NCBI GenBank assembly: GCA_021732245.1
Contig: JAKFVJ010000132.1
Coordinates: 1-12,175, forward strand
Length of the DNA: 12,175 bases
Direction of reading: 5' to 3'
Source: Candidatus Obscuribacterales bacterium
Lineage (GTDB): Bacteria > Cyanobacteriota > Vampirovibrionia > Obscuribacterales > Obscuribacteraceae
Positions 5,875 through 12,120 of this stretch are shown piece by piece. How positions within the stretch are numbered: position 1 is the first letter of the stretch; each line of letters begins with the position of its first letter. Below the pieces are notes generated by a model. The model saw only the letters and a program-made list of their open reading frames with translations. It did not search any database and was not told where the DNA came from. The translations under genes and the position numbers were made by a program.

Positions 5875-6918
5875 ATGCCCGTTATTGTGCTGGCAGGAGA
5901 AGAAGACTTTTTGTTGGGTCGGCGTATTGCCGAGCTAAAAGCTGAGCTTGTCGATCCGCAATGGGAAGCATTCAACTATGTGCGGATGACCAATCCTGAT
6001 TTGCAGACAATCAACGACAATTTGGCCAGTCTGCCATTTGGTTCGGGCAACAAGATGATTCTTATTGATCGCTGCGAACTATTCACCAAAAAGAAATCTG
6101 CAAAAGACGACAGTGAAAGTGACAGCAAAGCAGGCAAGCGTGAGCTTGATGATTTTAATAGCGCTTTATCTGTTGTTGCTGAAAATACTTATGTTGTTTT
6201 TGCTTGCCCGCACAACTTTGATAAGAATCTCAAGACATCGAAGACAATTAGCGCGCACGCAAAAATTGAGGAGTTTGTCCGGCAAAAGTATTACCCGGGT
6301 TCGCGCAAAGGAAATATTGAAACCTGGTGCCGTAAAGAAGCAAAGCTCCATGGTGCAACAATGGATGATGAGGCAATTTATTATTTAGTGGACAGTACTG
6401 AAGCTGATCTGCGTGCCATCGCTATGGAAATTGAAAAGGCTGCCACTTATCTCTTGCCGGAAAAGCATATTACTTTGGAAGTTGTACGTAAACTCAGCTC
6501 TTATCATTCGCATGTATTTACGCTTGCAGACGCCTGGGCTGCCGGCAATAAGCAAGAAGCATTGGCAAGTCTTGATGAATTGCTTAGCAGGCAAAGCGGG
6601 ATTCCAATTATTGCTTTCTTGCACACCACCATGTCTCGCTGGCTTGATACAAAGGCTTGTGCCGATAAGTTGTTGTCCGATATGCCGGGCGGTGCCGGTG
6701 TTAATCGTCGGGAAATATCTATAACGGAAATGGCTCGCAAGGTTGCCTATGAAATCAATTCACGTGATTGGTTGGTGGAGACGGATTTAAAACGCATTCG
6801 CAATTTGTCATTGAGTTGGTTGGTGGAAAAACGTATGCGCTTGTGTGAGTTGGAAAATCTTGTTAAAACAGGGCAGATGTCCGACAAGCACGCACTAGTA
6901 TCTTTCATAGCCGGGTAA
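5875..6918 (+). CDS. holA: DNA polymerase III delta subunit
   Basis: Delta subunit of the clamp loader, which opens the beta sliding clamp and loads it at primer ends with tau/gamma and delta-prime. I start it at the ATG at 5875 (347 residues, usual length about 330-350), because GTGAGG lies just upstream and residue 3 onward (VIVLAGEEDFLLGRRIAELK) is the typical delta N-terminus. A longer frame from TTG at 5776 would begin inside a repeat. Other family features are the central STEADLRAIAMEIEKAATYL (174-193) and VFTLADAWAAGNKQEALASLDELL (214-237), followed by the helical collar domain ending in FIAG. A Lys/Asp/Ser-rich insert (about 71-92) replaces a usually short loop in the first domain. 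It is followed after 3 bases by the LOG-family gene. Confidence 0.9.
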   Translation: MPVIVLAGEEDFLLGRRIAELKAELVDPQWEAFNYVRMTNPDLQTINDNLASLPFGSGNKMILIDRCELFTKKKSAKDDSESDSKAGKRELDDFNSALSVVAENTYVVFACPHNFDKNLKTSKTISAHAKIEEFVRQKYYPGSRKGNIETWCRKEAKLHGATMDDEAIYYLVDSTEADLRAIAMEIEKAATYLLPEKHITLEVVRKLSSYHSHVFTLADAWAAGNKQEALASLDELLSRQSGIPIIAFLHTTMSRWLDTKACADKLLSDMPGGAGVNRREISITEMARKVAYEINSRDWLVETDLKRIRNLSLSWLVEKRMRLCELENLVKTGQMSDKHALVSFIAG

Positions 6919-6921
6919 CAA

Positions 6922-7617
6922 ATGAACGACAGTAGATTTGTAATTGACGAGATTACATCCAAAGACACGTGGCAAATTTTTCGTGTTATGTCCGAATTGG
7001 TCGAAGGCTTTGATGCAATGTCCAAAGTTGGATCGGCTGTCTCTCTATTCGGTTCGGCACGCATTGCGCAAGATAGCAATGAATGCAAGTTAGCGGAAGA
7101 GATTGCTTTCAAATTGGCTCAGCGAGGCTTTGCCGTAATCACAGGCGGTGGCCCTGGTGTAATGGAAGCGGGCAACAAGGGAGCCAAGGCTGCCGGCGGT
7201 GTATCCATTGGACTGAATATTCGTCTGCCAAATGAAGAAAAGCCAAACCCATTTCAAACTATCGAGCTGGATTTTCGTTACTTCTTTATTCGCAAGGTGA
7301 TGTTTGTCAAATACGCTATGGCTTTCGTGATGTTGCCAGGTGGTTTCGGCACGCTGGATGAATTAACAGAAGCGCTCACCTTAATTCAGACTAAGAAGAT
7401 CAAGCGATTCCCGGTATATCTTGTTGGCTCAAAATATTGGCAGCCGTTTATCGACTGGATGCAAAATACAATGCTGCCGCAAGGGTTTATTTCTCCTGCC
7501 GATATGGACTTATTTGCAGTATATGACGATCCGGATGAACTCGTCGAGCACATAGCCTGGTGTGAGGCGGAAAAGTGCTACGACAAACCAGAGCTAAAGA
7601 AACCGGAAAATCCCTAA
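6922..7617 (+). CDS. LOG-family (TIGR00730 type) Rossmann-fold phosphoribohydrolase
   Basis: Member of the LOG family, often misnamed lysine decarboxylase. Characterised members release the free base from nucleoside 5'-monophosphates (cytokinin precursors in plants and actinobacteria, AMP and others in bacteria). The 231 residues include the nucleotide-binding GGGPGVMEAGNKGA (75-88), the FFIRKVMF segment with Arg124-Lys125 and the signature PGGFGTLDELTEAL (139-152). It has about 35 residues before the first Rossmann strand (AVSLFGSARIA), fitting the longer bacterial subtype. The substrate cannot be told from sequence. There is no strong Shine-Dalgarno sequence; the start is 3 bases after the holA stop, so translation is probably coupled. 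It likely ends the transcript, since etfB has its own promoter. Confidence 0.88.
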   Translation: MNDSRFVIDEITSKDTWQIFRVMSELVEGFDAMSKVGSAVSLFGSARIAQDSNECKLAEEIAFKLAQRGFAVITGGGPGVMEAGNKGAKAAGGVSIGLNIRLPNEEKPNPFQTIELDFRYFFIRKVMFVKYAMAFVMLPGGFGTLDELTEALTLIQTKKIKRFPVYLVGSKYWQPFIDWMQNTMLPQGFISPADMDLFAVYDDPDELVEHIAWCEAEKCYDKPELKKPENP

Positions 7618-7668
7618 TTTCATTTAAGCCGAAGTCAGTTAAGGAAAACTTGTAAAAACCCGGCCGTG

Positions 7669-7696
7669 CCTTGATCTTGACCTATAATTCAAGGTC
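7669..7696 (+). promoter_or_regulatory. etfBA promoter with overlapping inverted repeats
   Basis: TATAAT (7683-7688) is a perfect -10 box about 48 bases before the etfB TTG. No good -35 lies at normal distance. Two inverted repeats bracket the box: CCTTGA (7669-7674) with TCAAGG (7689-7694), and GACCT (7679-7683) with AGGTC (7692-7696). A weak -35 plus a symmetric site over the -10 suggests control by a dimeric regulator. Confidence 0.5.
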
Positions 7697-7735
7697 TAGT
7701 CGCCACGCGTGTTAGGCGAGCTGAAGGGGGAAACC

Positions 7736-8518
7736 TTGAAAATTGCCGTCTGTATAAAGTCAGTTCCAGATACTGAAGCCAAAATCAAAGTTGCTGGTGA
7801 CAGCAAGAATATTGATACAGCTGATGTCCGTTTTATTACCAACCCATATGACGAGTTTGCTATTGAAGAAGCTTTGAAGCTGAAAGAAAAGTTCGGTGGC
7901 GAAACCGTTGCCATTGCAATCGGCGGAAATGAAGCAACCGAAGTACTGCGTGATTCATTGGCTCGCGGTATCGATTCGGCAATTCACGTAAAAGATGCAG
8001 AGTTGGAAAATCTTGATCCTTTGAGCACGGCAAAAATTCTTGCTGCTGTAATCCAAGAGGGCGGTTACGACGCAGTATTCTGCGGACAGCAAGGAGTAGG
8101 TGGAGACAACAGCGCTGTTCCATCCATGCTCGCTGAGTTTTTAGACATGCCGCAAGTTGCGATGACAGTGAAGCTTGAAGTTGCCGACAATAAATTCAAA
8201 GCTGAACGCGAAATCGAGGGCGCACATGAAATTGTTGAAGGCAGTTTACCTGCTCTGTTCAGTGCTCAGAAGGGATTGAATGAACCACGCTATCCTTCAA
8301 TCAAGGGTGTGATGGCAGCGCGACGTAAAGAAATCGCTGTTAAGGATGCTACTGCACTAGGCGTCGCCGGTAACTTTTCTGCAGACAAGCGCAAGATGCG
8401 CTTGAAGCAAATGGTTATGCCGCCGGAAAGACCGCAAGGTAAATTGATTGACGGTGATGTAGATACACAGGCTAAGACCCTGGTGAAGCTTCTCAGAGAA
8501 GAAGCCCACGTGATCTAA
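7736..8518 (+). CDS. etfB: electron transfer flavoprotein, beta subunit
   Basis: Beta subunit of the heterodimeric FAD-containing ETF, which carries electrons from acyl-CoA and related dehydrogenases to an ETF:quinone oxidoreductase. I start it at TTG 7736 because AGGGGG sits 5-7 bases upstream and the protein then begins KIAVCIKSVPDTEAKIKV as in the family, giving 260 residues; a GTG at 7709 would add nine residues across the ribosome binding site. Hallmarks are NPYDEFAIEEALKLKE (36-51), CGQQGVGGDNSAVPSMLAE (116-134) and SAQKGLNEPRYPSIKGVMAARRKEI (176-200). The 116-134 segment lacks the DDD..QT form of the classic AMP-binding ETF-beta, so the subgroup is uncertain. Followed by etfA after 58 bases containing a palindromic repeat. 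Confidence 0.94.
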   Translation: MKIAVCIKSVPDTEAKIKVAGDSKNIDTADVRFITNPYDEFAIEEALKLKEKFGGETVAIAIGGNEATEVLRDSLARGIDSAIHVKDAELENLDPLSTAKILAAVIQEGGYDAVFCGQQGVGGDNSAVPSMLAEFLDMPQVAMTVKLEVADNKFKAEREIEGAHEIVEGSLPALFSAQKGLNEPRYPSIKGVMAARRKEIAVKDATALGVAGNFSADKRKMRLKQMVMPPERPQGKLIDGDVDTQAKTLVKLLREEAHVI

Positions 8519-8526
8519 CCCGCTCA

Positions 8527-8563
8527 TTGTAGGGGCGCATTGCATGCGCCCATGACTAAATTT
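8527..8563 (+). repeat. short palindromic interspersed repeat, copy 2
   Basis: GGGCGCAT (8533-8540), loop TGC, ATGCGCCC (8544-8551), preceded by TTGTAG and followed by ATGACTAAATTT. It fills the etfB-etfA gap and stops just before the etfA ribosome binding site, AGGAG. On the transcript it forms a stable hairpin inside the operon and could alter the EtfB:EtfA ratio or mRNA stability. Confidence 0.85.
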
Positions 8564-8576
8564 TAGGAGTTACAAA

Positions 8577-9560
8577 ATGGCACAGGGAATTTTAGTTTTC
8601 ATCGAGCAACGCAACGGACAAGTAAGAAAGTCCAGCTTAGAAGCGTTGTCTGAAGCAGCTCGCCTGATAGGCAATGTTGGCGGTTCTGTCAGTGCGGTTG
8701 TGGTTGGTCAAAATGTAAAAGGTTTGACCGCAGAGATAAGCAAGTACAAGCCGGCAAAAATATTCGTTGTTGATAGTGGCGATTTTGCTAACTACTCAAC
8801 TGAAGGTTATGCGCAAGCTGTTACCGAGGCAGTAAAGAAAGCTGACCCGGCATTTGTGTTCAGCGCTCAAACATCAATGGCTAAGGATCTAATTCCACGC
8901 GTAGCTGCGAGATTAGATGCGCCAATTGCCACGGATGTAACTGAAATTAAGAGCGAAGGTTCGTCTTTGACAGCTGTAAAGCCAATGTACTCAGGCAAGG
9001 CTTATGGCGTTTACGAATTTGCTTCACCGCTTGTGTTTATCACTTTGCGTCCAAACAGATTTGCGTTGTCGGCAGCTGATGCAGGACACCAGGCACAAGT
9101 GGAAGACTTGGCAGTATCTGCAGGCAACATTCGTGCCAAGGTTGGTGAGGTTCATGCCGCTAAAGGACAAACAATTGAAGTCTCTGAGGCTCCAATAATT
9201 GTCGCCGGCGGTCGTGGTATCAAAGGACCGGAAAATTGGCCGGTGCTGCAAAATCTTTGTGATGTACTGGGTGCAGCGCTTGGTGCTTCACGCGCCGTAG
9301 TTGATGCCGGTTGGATTGACCACCAGCATCAAGTTGGACAAACAGGTAAGACAGTAAGCCCGCAGTTGTATATTGCTTGCGGAATTTCCGGAGCCATTCA
9401 ACACTTAGCCGGCATGTCATCTTCCAAAGTTATTGTTGCTATCAATAAAGATCCGGAAGCCCCTATTTTCAAACATGCCACCTACGGCATCGTTGGTGAC
9501 GTTCTGGAAATCGTGCCGAAAGTTACGGAAGAATTGAAGCACATGAACGGCAAGAACTAA
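8577..9560 (+). CDS. etfA: electron transfer flavoprotein, alpha subunit
   Basis: Alpha subunit of ETF, which holds the redox-active FAD and pairs with EtfB. The 327 residues match the family (about 310-330). The N-terminal domain begins ILVFIEQRNGQVRKSSLEAL. The C-terminal FAD domain shows GGRGIKGPEN (211-220), SRAVVDAGW (238-246), QVGQTGKTVSP (252-262) and the alpha-chain signature from Leu264 to Asn290 (LYIACGISGAIQHLAG, then VIVAIN). The following DPEAPIF and YGIVGDVLEIVP are also typical. AGGAG lies 7 bases before the ATG. No dehydrogenase or ETF:quinone oxidoreductase gene is in the window, so the electron donors are unknown. It converges with ispG, 64 bases away. Confidence 0.97.
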   Translation: MAQGILVFIEQRNGQVRKSSLEALSEAARLIGNVGGSVSAVVVGQNVKGLTAEISKYKPAKIFVVDSGDFANYSTEGYAQAVTEAVKKADPAFVFSAQTSMAKDLIPRVAARLDAPIATDVTEIKSEGSSLTAVKPMYSGKAYGVYEFASPLVFITLRPNRFALSAADAGHQAQVEDLAVSAGNIRAKVGEVHAAKGQTIEVSEAPIIVAGGRGIKGPENWPVLQNLCDVLGAALGASRAVVDAGWIDHQHQVGQTGKTVSPQLYIACGISGAIQHLAGMSSSKVIVAINKDPEAPIFKHATYGIVGDVLEIVPKVTEELKHMNGKN

Positions 9561-9580
9561 ACAAGTTCGTTGTTCCAAAA

Positions 9581-9606
9581 GGGCGCATGCAATGCGCCCG
9601 TACAAA
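9581..9606 (-). terminator. palindromic repeat copy 3, likely serving as ispG terminator
   Basis: Inverted copy of the repeat at 5762 and 8527. GGGCGCAT (9581-9588), loop GCA, ATGCGCCC (9592-9599), then GTACAAA, which is the TTTGTAC flank reversed. On the minus strand the 8-bp GC-rich stem is followed directly by TTTTGG, 19 bases after the ispG stop, so it can act as a rho-independent terminator for ispG. On the plus strand no U-tract follows the stem, so it is less likely to terminate etfA. Confidence 0.7.
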
Positions 9607-9624
9607 AACAAAGACGAAAGTGCT

Positions 9625-10854
9625 TTACCGGCAAGCGACTTGTCCGTATTTCTTCTTGACGTAATCATTGACCATAGCGATGAAGTCAGCTGTTAGAGTC
9701 GGACCAGCTAGGGTTGTTACATGTTCGCCGTCGATATAGACTGGTGCGCGTGGTTCTTCACCGGTGCCAGGCAGTGATATGCCTATGTCGGCATGGCGCG
9801 ACTCACCAGGGCCATTGACGATGCAGCCCATTACAGCAACTTTCATCACTTCTGAACCGGGGAATTCCTTTTGCCAAATGGGTCTTTCTCTCTGCAGGTG
9901 TTCTTGAATTTGCTTGGCTAATTCTTGGAAAACCGAACTTGTTGTCCGTCCACAGCCAGGACAGGCTGTTACTTGCGGCGTGAAAGATCTCAGTCCAATT
10001 GATTGGAGAATTTGTTGGCAGACCAAAACTTCCTGTGTTCGGCTAGCTCCTGGTTCAGGAGTCAGGCTCGCTCGAATTGTGTCGCCTATTCCGTCTAGGA
10101 GCAATACGGACAATGCTGCAGTGGAAGCGACGATTCCTTTTGTAGACATGCCGGCTTCCGTAAGACCAAGATGCAAGGCATAATCGCAACGGCTTGCCAG
10201 TCGTCTGTAAACTTCAATTAGATCCGGCACTTCCGATACCTTAGCCGACAAAATAATTTGATCGTGGTGCATGCCGTAAGATTCTGCCGCTTGTGCTGAT
10301 TCAATGGCTGAGGCAACGATCGCTTCAATTAGCACTTCGTGAGCATCTCTGGGTTGCTTAGATTTGGCGTTTTCATCCATCATGCGCGCCAATAGTTCTT
10401 GATCAAGCGAGCCCCAGTTGACCCCTATGCGCACAGGTTTGTCATACTTAAGCGCTACATCAATCATGGATTTGAAATTGTCGTCGTGCTTGTCACCGCG
10501 TCCGACATTGCCAGGATTGATACGGTATTTGGCAAGGAGCTTGGCGCAGTCCTTGTATTCGTTTAAAAGCAAATGCCCGTTGTAGTGGAAATCACCAACA
10601 AGTGGAATATTGGCTCCTAACATTTCCAGTTCGGAGACAATTTTAGGAACGGCTTGTGCAGCTTCCCGTGTATTTACGGTGATGCGCACAATTTCTGAAC
10701 CGGCTTCGGCCAATTCAAATATTTGTTTGGCTGTGCCTGCTGCATCTTCTGTAGCCGTGTTGGTCATTGACTGCACCAGTACCGGATGGCTGGAGCCAAT
10801 AAATTTGTCGCCTACCTTCACGGAGGTGGAATTGCGTCGCTGGTATCCCTGCAT
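9625..10854 (-). CDS. ispG: 4-hydroxy-3-methylbut-2-enyl diphosphate synthase (MEP pathway)
   Basis: [4Fe-4S] enzyme reducing 2-C-methyl-D-erythritol 2,4-cyclodiphosphate to HMBPP, the penultimate step of isoprenoid precursor synthesis, with electrons from ferredoxin or flavodoxin. The 409 residues hold an N-terminal TIM barrel (VLVQSMTNT at 25-33; RINPGNVG at 111-118; RIGVNWGSL at 142-150) and a C-terminal cluster domain. Cluster ligands are visible as Cys298 and Cys301 (ACPGCGRT), Cys344 and Glu351 (GCIVNGPGE), the expected C-x2-C and C-x6-E pattern. The sequence QPRDAHEVLIEAIVASAIESA (167-187) resembles the longer alpha-proteobacteria-like subtype rather than the short E. coli form; I judge this from memory. 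AAGG lies 10 bases before the ATG. It is 60 bases downstream of radC and ends at the palindromic repeat. Confidence 0.97.
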   Translation of the reverse strand: MQGYQRRNSTSVKVGDKFIGSSHPVLVQSMTNTATEDAAGTAKQIFELAEAGSEIVRITVNTREAAQAVPKIVSELEMLGANIPLVGDFHYNGHLLLNEYKDCAKLLAKYRINPGNVGRGDKHDDNFKSMIDVALKYDKPVRIGVNWGSLDQELLARMMDENAKSKQPRDAHEVLIEAIVASAIESAQAAESYGMHHDQIILSAKVSEVPDLIEVYRRLASRCDYALHLGLTEAGMSTKGIVASTAALSVLLLDGIGDTIRASLTPEPGASRTQEVLVCQQILQSIGLRSFTPQVTACPGCGRTTSSVFQELAKQIQEHLQRERPIWQKEFPGSEVMKVAVMGCIVNGPGESRHADIGISLPGTGEEPRAPVYIDGEHVTTLAGPTLTADFIAMVNDYVKKKYGQVACR

Positions 10855-10873
10855 AGTTGAGCAACCTTAAGCG

Positions 10874-10887
10874 GATCACATGTGATC
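10874..10887. promoter_or_regulatory. 14-bp perfect palindrome upstream of ispG
   Basis: GATCACATGTGATC is perfectly self-complementary and lies 20-33 bases before the ispG ATG, close to a TATAGA -10-like motif (10897-10892 on the minus strand). Position and symmetry suggest an operator. The half-sites are TCACA/TGTGA back to back, without the 6-base spacer of a CRP site, so CRP is not implied. No U-tract follows it, so it is not a terminator. Confidence 0.45.
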
Positions 10888-10914
10888 TCTATATGATTGA
10901 CCAAAAATAGCATA

Positions 10915-11406
10915 TTAGGCTCCGAAATCCCAGATCTCAGGCATGTTTTCCCTAATACTGTACAAAGGTTGATTAGGACTTAAGATTACGTGGTCTATGA
11001 CAGGCACGCACAGCGTCTTGCCTGCCTTTAAAAGTCGATAAGTAATTTCAATATCTTCATCCGATGGCTCAACGCGTGCCCCTGAAGGATGATTGTGGCA
11101 GACAATTATGGAAAAACTGTTAGCTGCAATAGCTGCCTTAAACACCTCGCGTGGGTGCACTACGGATGATACCAGTGAGCCATGCGAGACTTCATGCAAT
11201 CCAATGATGTCTTGTCGTGCATTTAAATGTAAGCTGACAAAGTGTTCTTCGGTTGCATGTCTCAGTGGTGCTAAATAAAGATCAACATCACTTATTTTTC
11301 TTAGACGATAGAGATTTGCTTGATCAAAATTTTCGTGCACCATACACAGTTTTATTTGCGGTACCGCATATTGAAGCCTGGATGCCAAAGAGAAACTACT
11401 TGCCAT
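10915..11406 (-). CDS. radC: short RadC-type JAB/MPN domain protein
   Basis: A 163-residue protein that is nearly all RadC MPN (JAB) domain, a fold of metal-dependent hydrolases; the function of bacterial RadC proteins is unsettled despite the old DNA-repair label. Visible are EEHFVSLHLNARQDIIGLHEVSHG (53-76, with Glu72 at the catalytic-Glu position), VVHPREVFKAAIAANS (82-97), HNHPSG (104-109), EPSDEDIEITYRLLKAGK (113-130) and PVIDHVILS (135-143). Full-length RadC (about 225 residues) has an N-terminal helix-hairpin-helix region that is absent; MPN-only forms are frequent on mobile elements. The gap from the second metal His to Asp118 is one residue longer than in the usual HNHPSG-x4-S-x2-D pattern. 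GAGGGG 8 bases upstream supports the ATG. Gene symbol follows the family only. It lies between ispG and the brnTA cassette. Confidence 0.85.
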   Translation of the reverse strand: MASSFSLASRLQYAVPQIKLCMVHENFDQANLYRLRKISDVDLYLAPLRHATEEHFVSLHLNARQDIIGLHEVSHGSLVSSVVHPREVFKAAIAANSFSIIVCHNHPSGARVEPSDEDIEITYRLLKAGKTLCVPVIDHVILSPNQPLYSIRENMPEIWDFGA

Positions 11407-11420
11407 GACGCTTACCCCTC

Positions 11421-11475
11421 AGTGTTGATACTGTATAGACGGAAAAGTGGGCAAAAAGTTCACAGTCAAGAGGTT
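11421..11475. repeat. direct repeat flanking brnTA, inner copy
   Basis: This 55-bp segment aligns without gaps to 12121-12175 at 41 of 55 positions. The best part is CAAAAAGTTCACAG-(T or C)-CAAGAGGTT (11452-11475), with one mismatch in 24. It sits between the brnA stop and the radC start, beginning 15 bases upstream of the radC ATG. Confidence 0.8.
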
Positions 11476-11499
11476 AAATGTGCACGTTGGCGAAAATTT

Positions 11500-11853
11500 C
11501 TAGCCGACCTTTCTCTTTCTTTTAGCCGACCTATTCACCGTTGCTTCTGCAGCAGTTATATAGGCTCGTAGTGCCTGATTCATCAAAGAGGTGTATTGCT
11601 GACTCCTTTCTTTGAACCAGTCTAGAACGTCGGCATCTACTCGAAGACTTATTTGAGTTTTGATTGGTTTATAAAATTTGCCAACTTCGGCGTTTGACCA
11701 GTCTAGTCGCTCTGGCATGTCAGACGTGTTGATTTCTTCATCGGTCATGGCTCTAAGTTCGGCTAGTTCAGCGAGCAGTTCGGCTGACATAGGCTTCACT
11801 CTCTTTGCTCGTTGCCTTCCGTGCTGAGATGATCCTGATAACCGTTTCGCCAT
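11500..11853 (-). CDS. brnA: BrnA-family antitoxin
   Basis: Antitoxin of the type II BrnT/BrnA system: it binds and neutralises the BrnT ribonuclease and, with it, represses its own operon through a ribbon-helix-helix (RHH) DNA-binding domain. I start at the ATG at 11853 (117 residues), with AGGG 9 bases upstream. Other in-frame ATGs are at 11883 and 11859 (longer) and 11790 (96 residues); 11790 gives the smallest overlap with brnT and is a real alternative. Diagnostic parts are MTDEEINTSDMPERLDWSNA (36-55), GKFYKPIKTQISLRVDADVLDWFKE (58-82) and YTSLMNQALRAYI (87-99), the BrnA core with its RHH strand and helices. The N-terminus (residues 1-35) and the last residues (KRKRKVG) are very basic. 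A 10-bp direct repeat, 22 bp apart, lies at the gene's 3' end (11501-11510, 11523-11532). Confidence 0.88.
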   Translation of the reverse strand: MAKRLSGSSQHGRQRAKRVKPMSAELLAELAELRAMTDEEINTSDMPERLDWSNAEVGKFYKPIKTQISLRVDADVLDWFKERSQQYTSLMNQALRAYITAAEATVNRSAKRKRKVG

Positions 11854-12058
11854 TTTCATTTTCCCTATAACAATGAGACACATATAGAATTACGTTATGT
11901 ACCAAACCCAAAGTGACATAGCGGTCCTCATTACCAACTGTTCTGTCAAAGTCGTTAAGTTGCTTATCGTCATCAAACACCTGCTGAGCTAATTCAAAGC
12001 TCACTTTGTGCTTCTTCTTGTTGGTTTTGGCCTTTTCAGGATCCCATTCGAATAGCAT
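11768..12058 (-). CDS. brnT: BrnT-family ribonuclease toxin
   Basis: Toxin of the BrnT/BrnA pair, a RelE-like-fold ribonuclease that inhibits translation when freed from BrnA. The 96 residues match the family (about 90-100). Family pattern: MLFEWDPEKAKTNKKKHKVS (1-20), FELAQQVFDDD (21-31), EDRYVTLG (44-51) and VIRIISARKATSKESEAY (73-90), with the conserved RIISAR-x-AT-x2-E-x3-Y C-terminal motif intact, so the toxin appears functional. No strong ribosome binding site precedes the ATG. The toxin gene comes first and its 3' end overlaps brnA, the usual order for this family, implying coupled translation. The cassette lies upstream of radC and is bracketed by 55-bp direct repeats. Confidence 0.92.
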   Translation of the reverse strand: MLFEWDPEKAKTNKKKHKVSFELAQQVFDDDKQLNDFDRTVGNEDRYVTLGLVHNVILYVSHCYRENENGETVIRIISARKATSKESEAYVSRTAR

Positions 12059-12079
12059 GATTGTTGTTCGTATAACGAT

Positions 12080-12088
12080 ATTGTATCA
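12080..12088 (-). promoter_or_regulatory. candidate extended -10 promoter of brnTA
   Basis: The minus strand reads TGATACAAT, an extended -10 (TG-n-TACAAT), 22-30 bases before the brnT ATG. A TTGTCA (12104-12099) is present upstream but only 13 bases away, so the extended -10 is the better argument. BrnA autoregulation is expected from the family; no clear operator was identified. Confidence 0.4.
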
Positions 12089-12120
12089 CAAAAACATATG
12101 ACAACATTGTTTCAAGAGTA

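Noticed and set aside
7709..7735. Extension of etfB from a GTG codon
   Set aside because: The nine extra residues would be encoded by the etfB ribosome binding site AGGGGG; TTG 7736 gives the family N-terminus.
10874..10887. CRP/FNR-type binding site
   Set aside because: TGTGA and TCACA half-sites are back to back in the wrong order and without the 6-base spacer; only a generic operator can be proposed.
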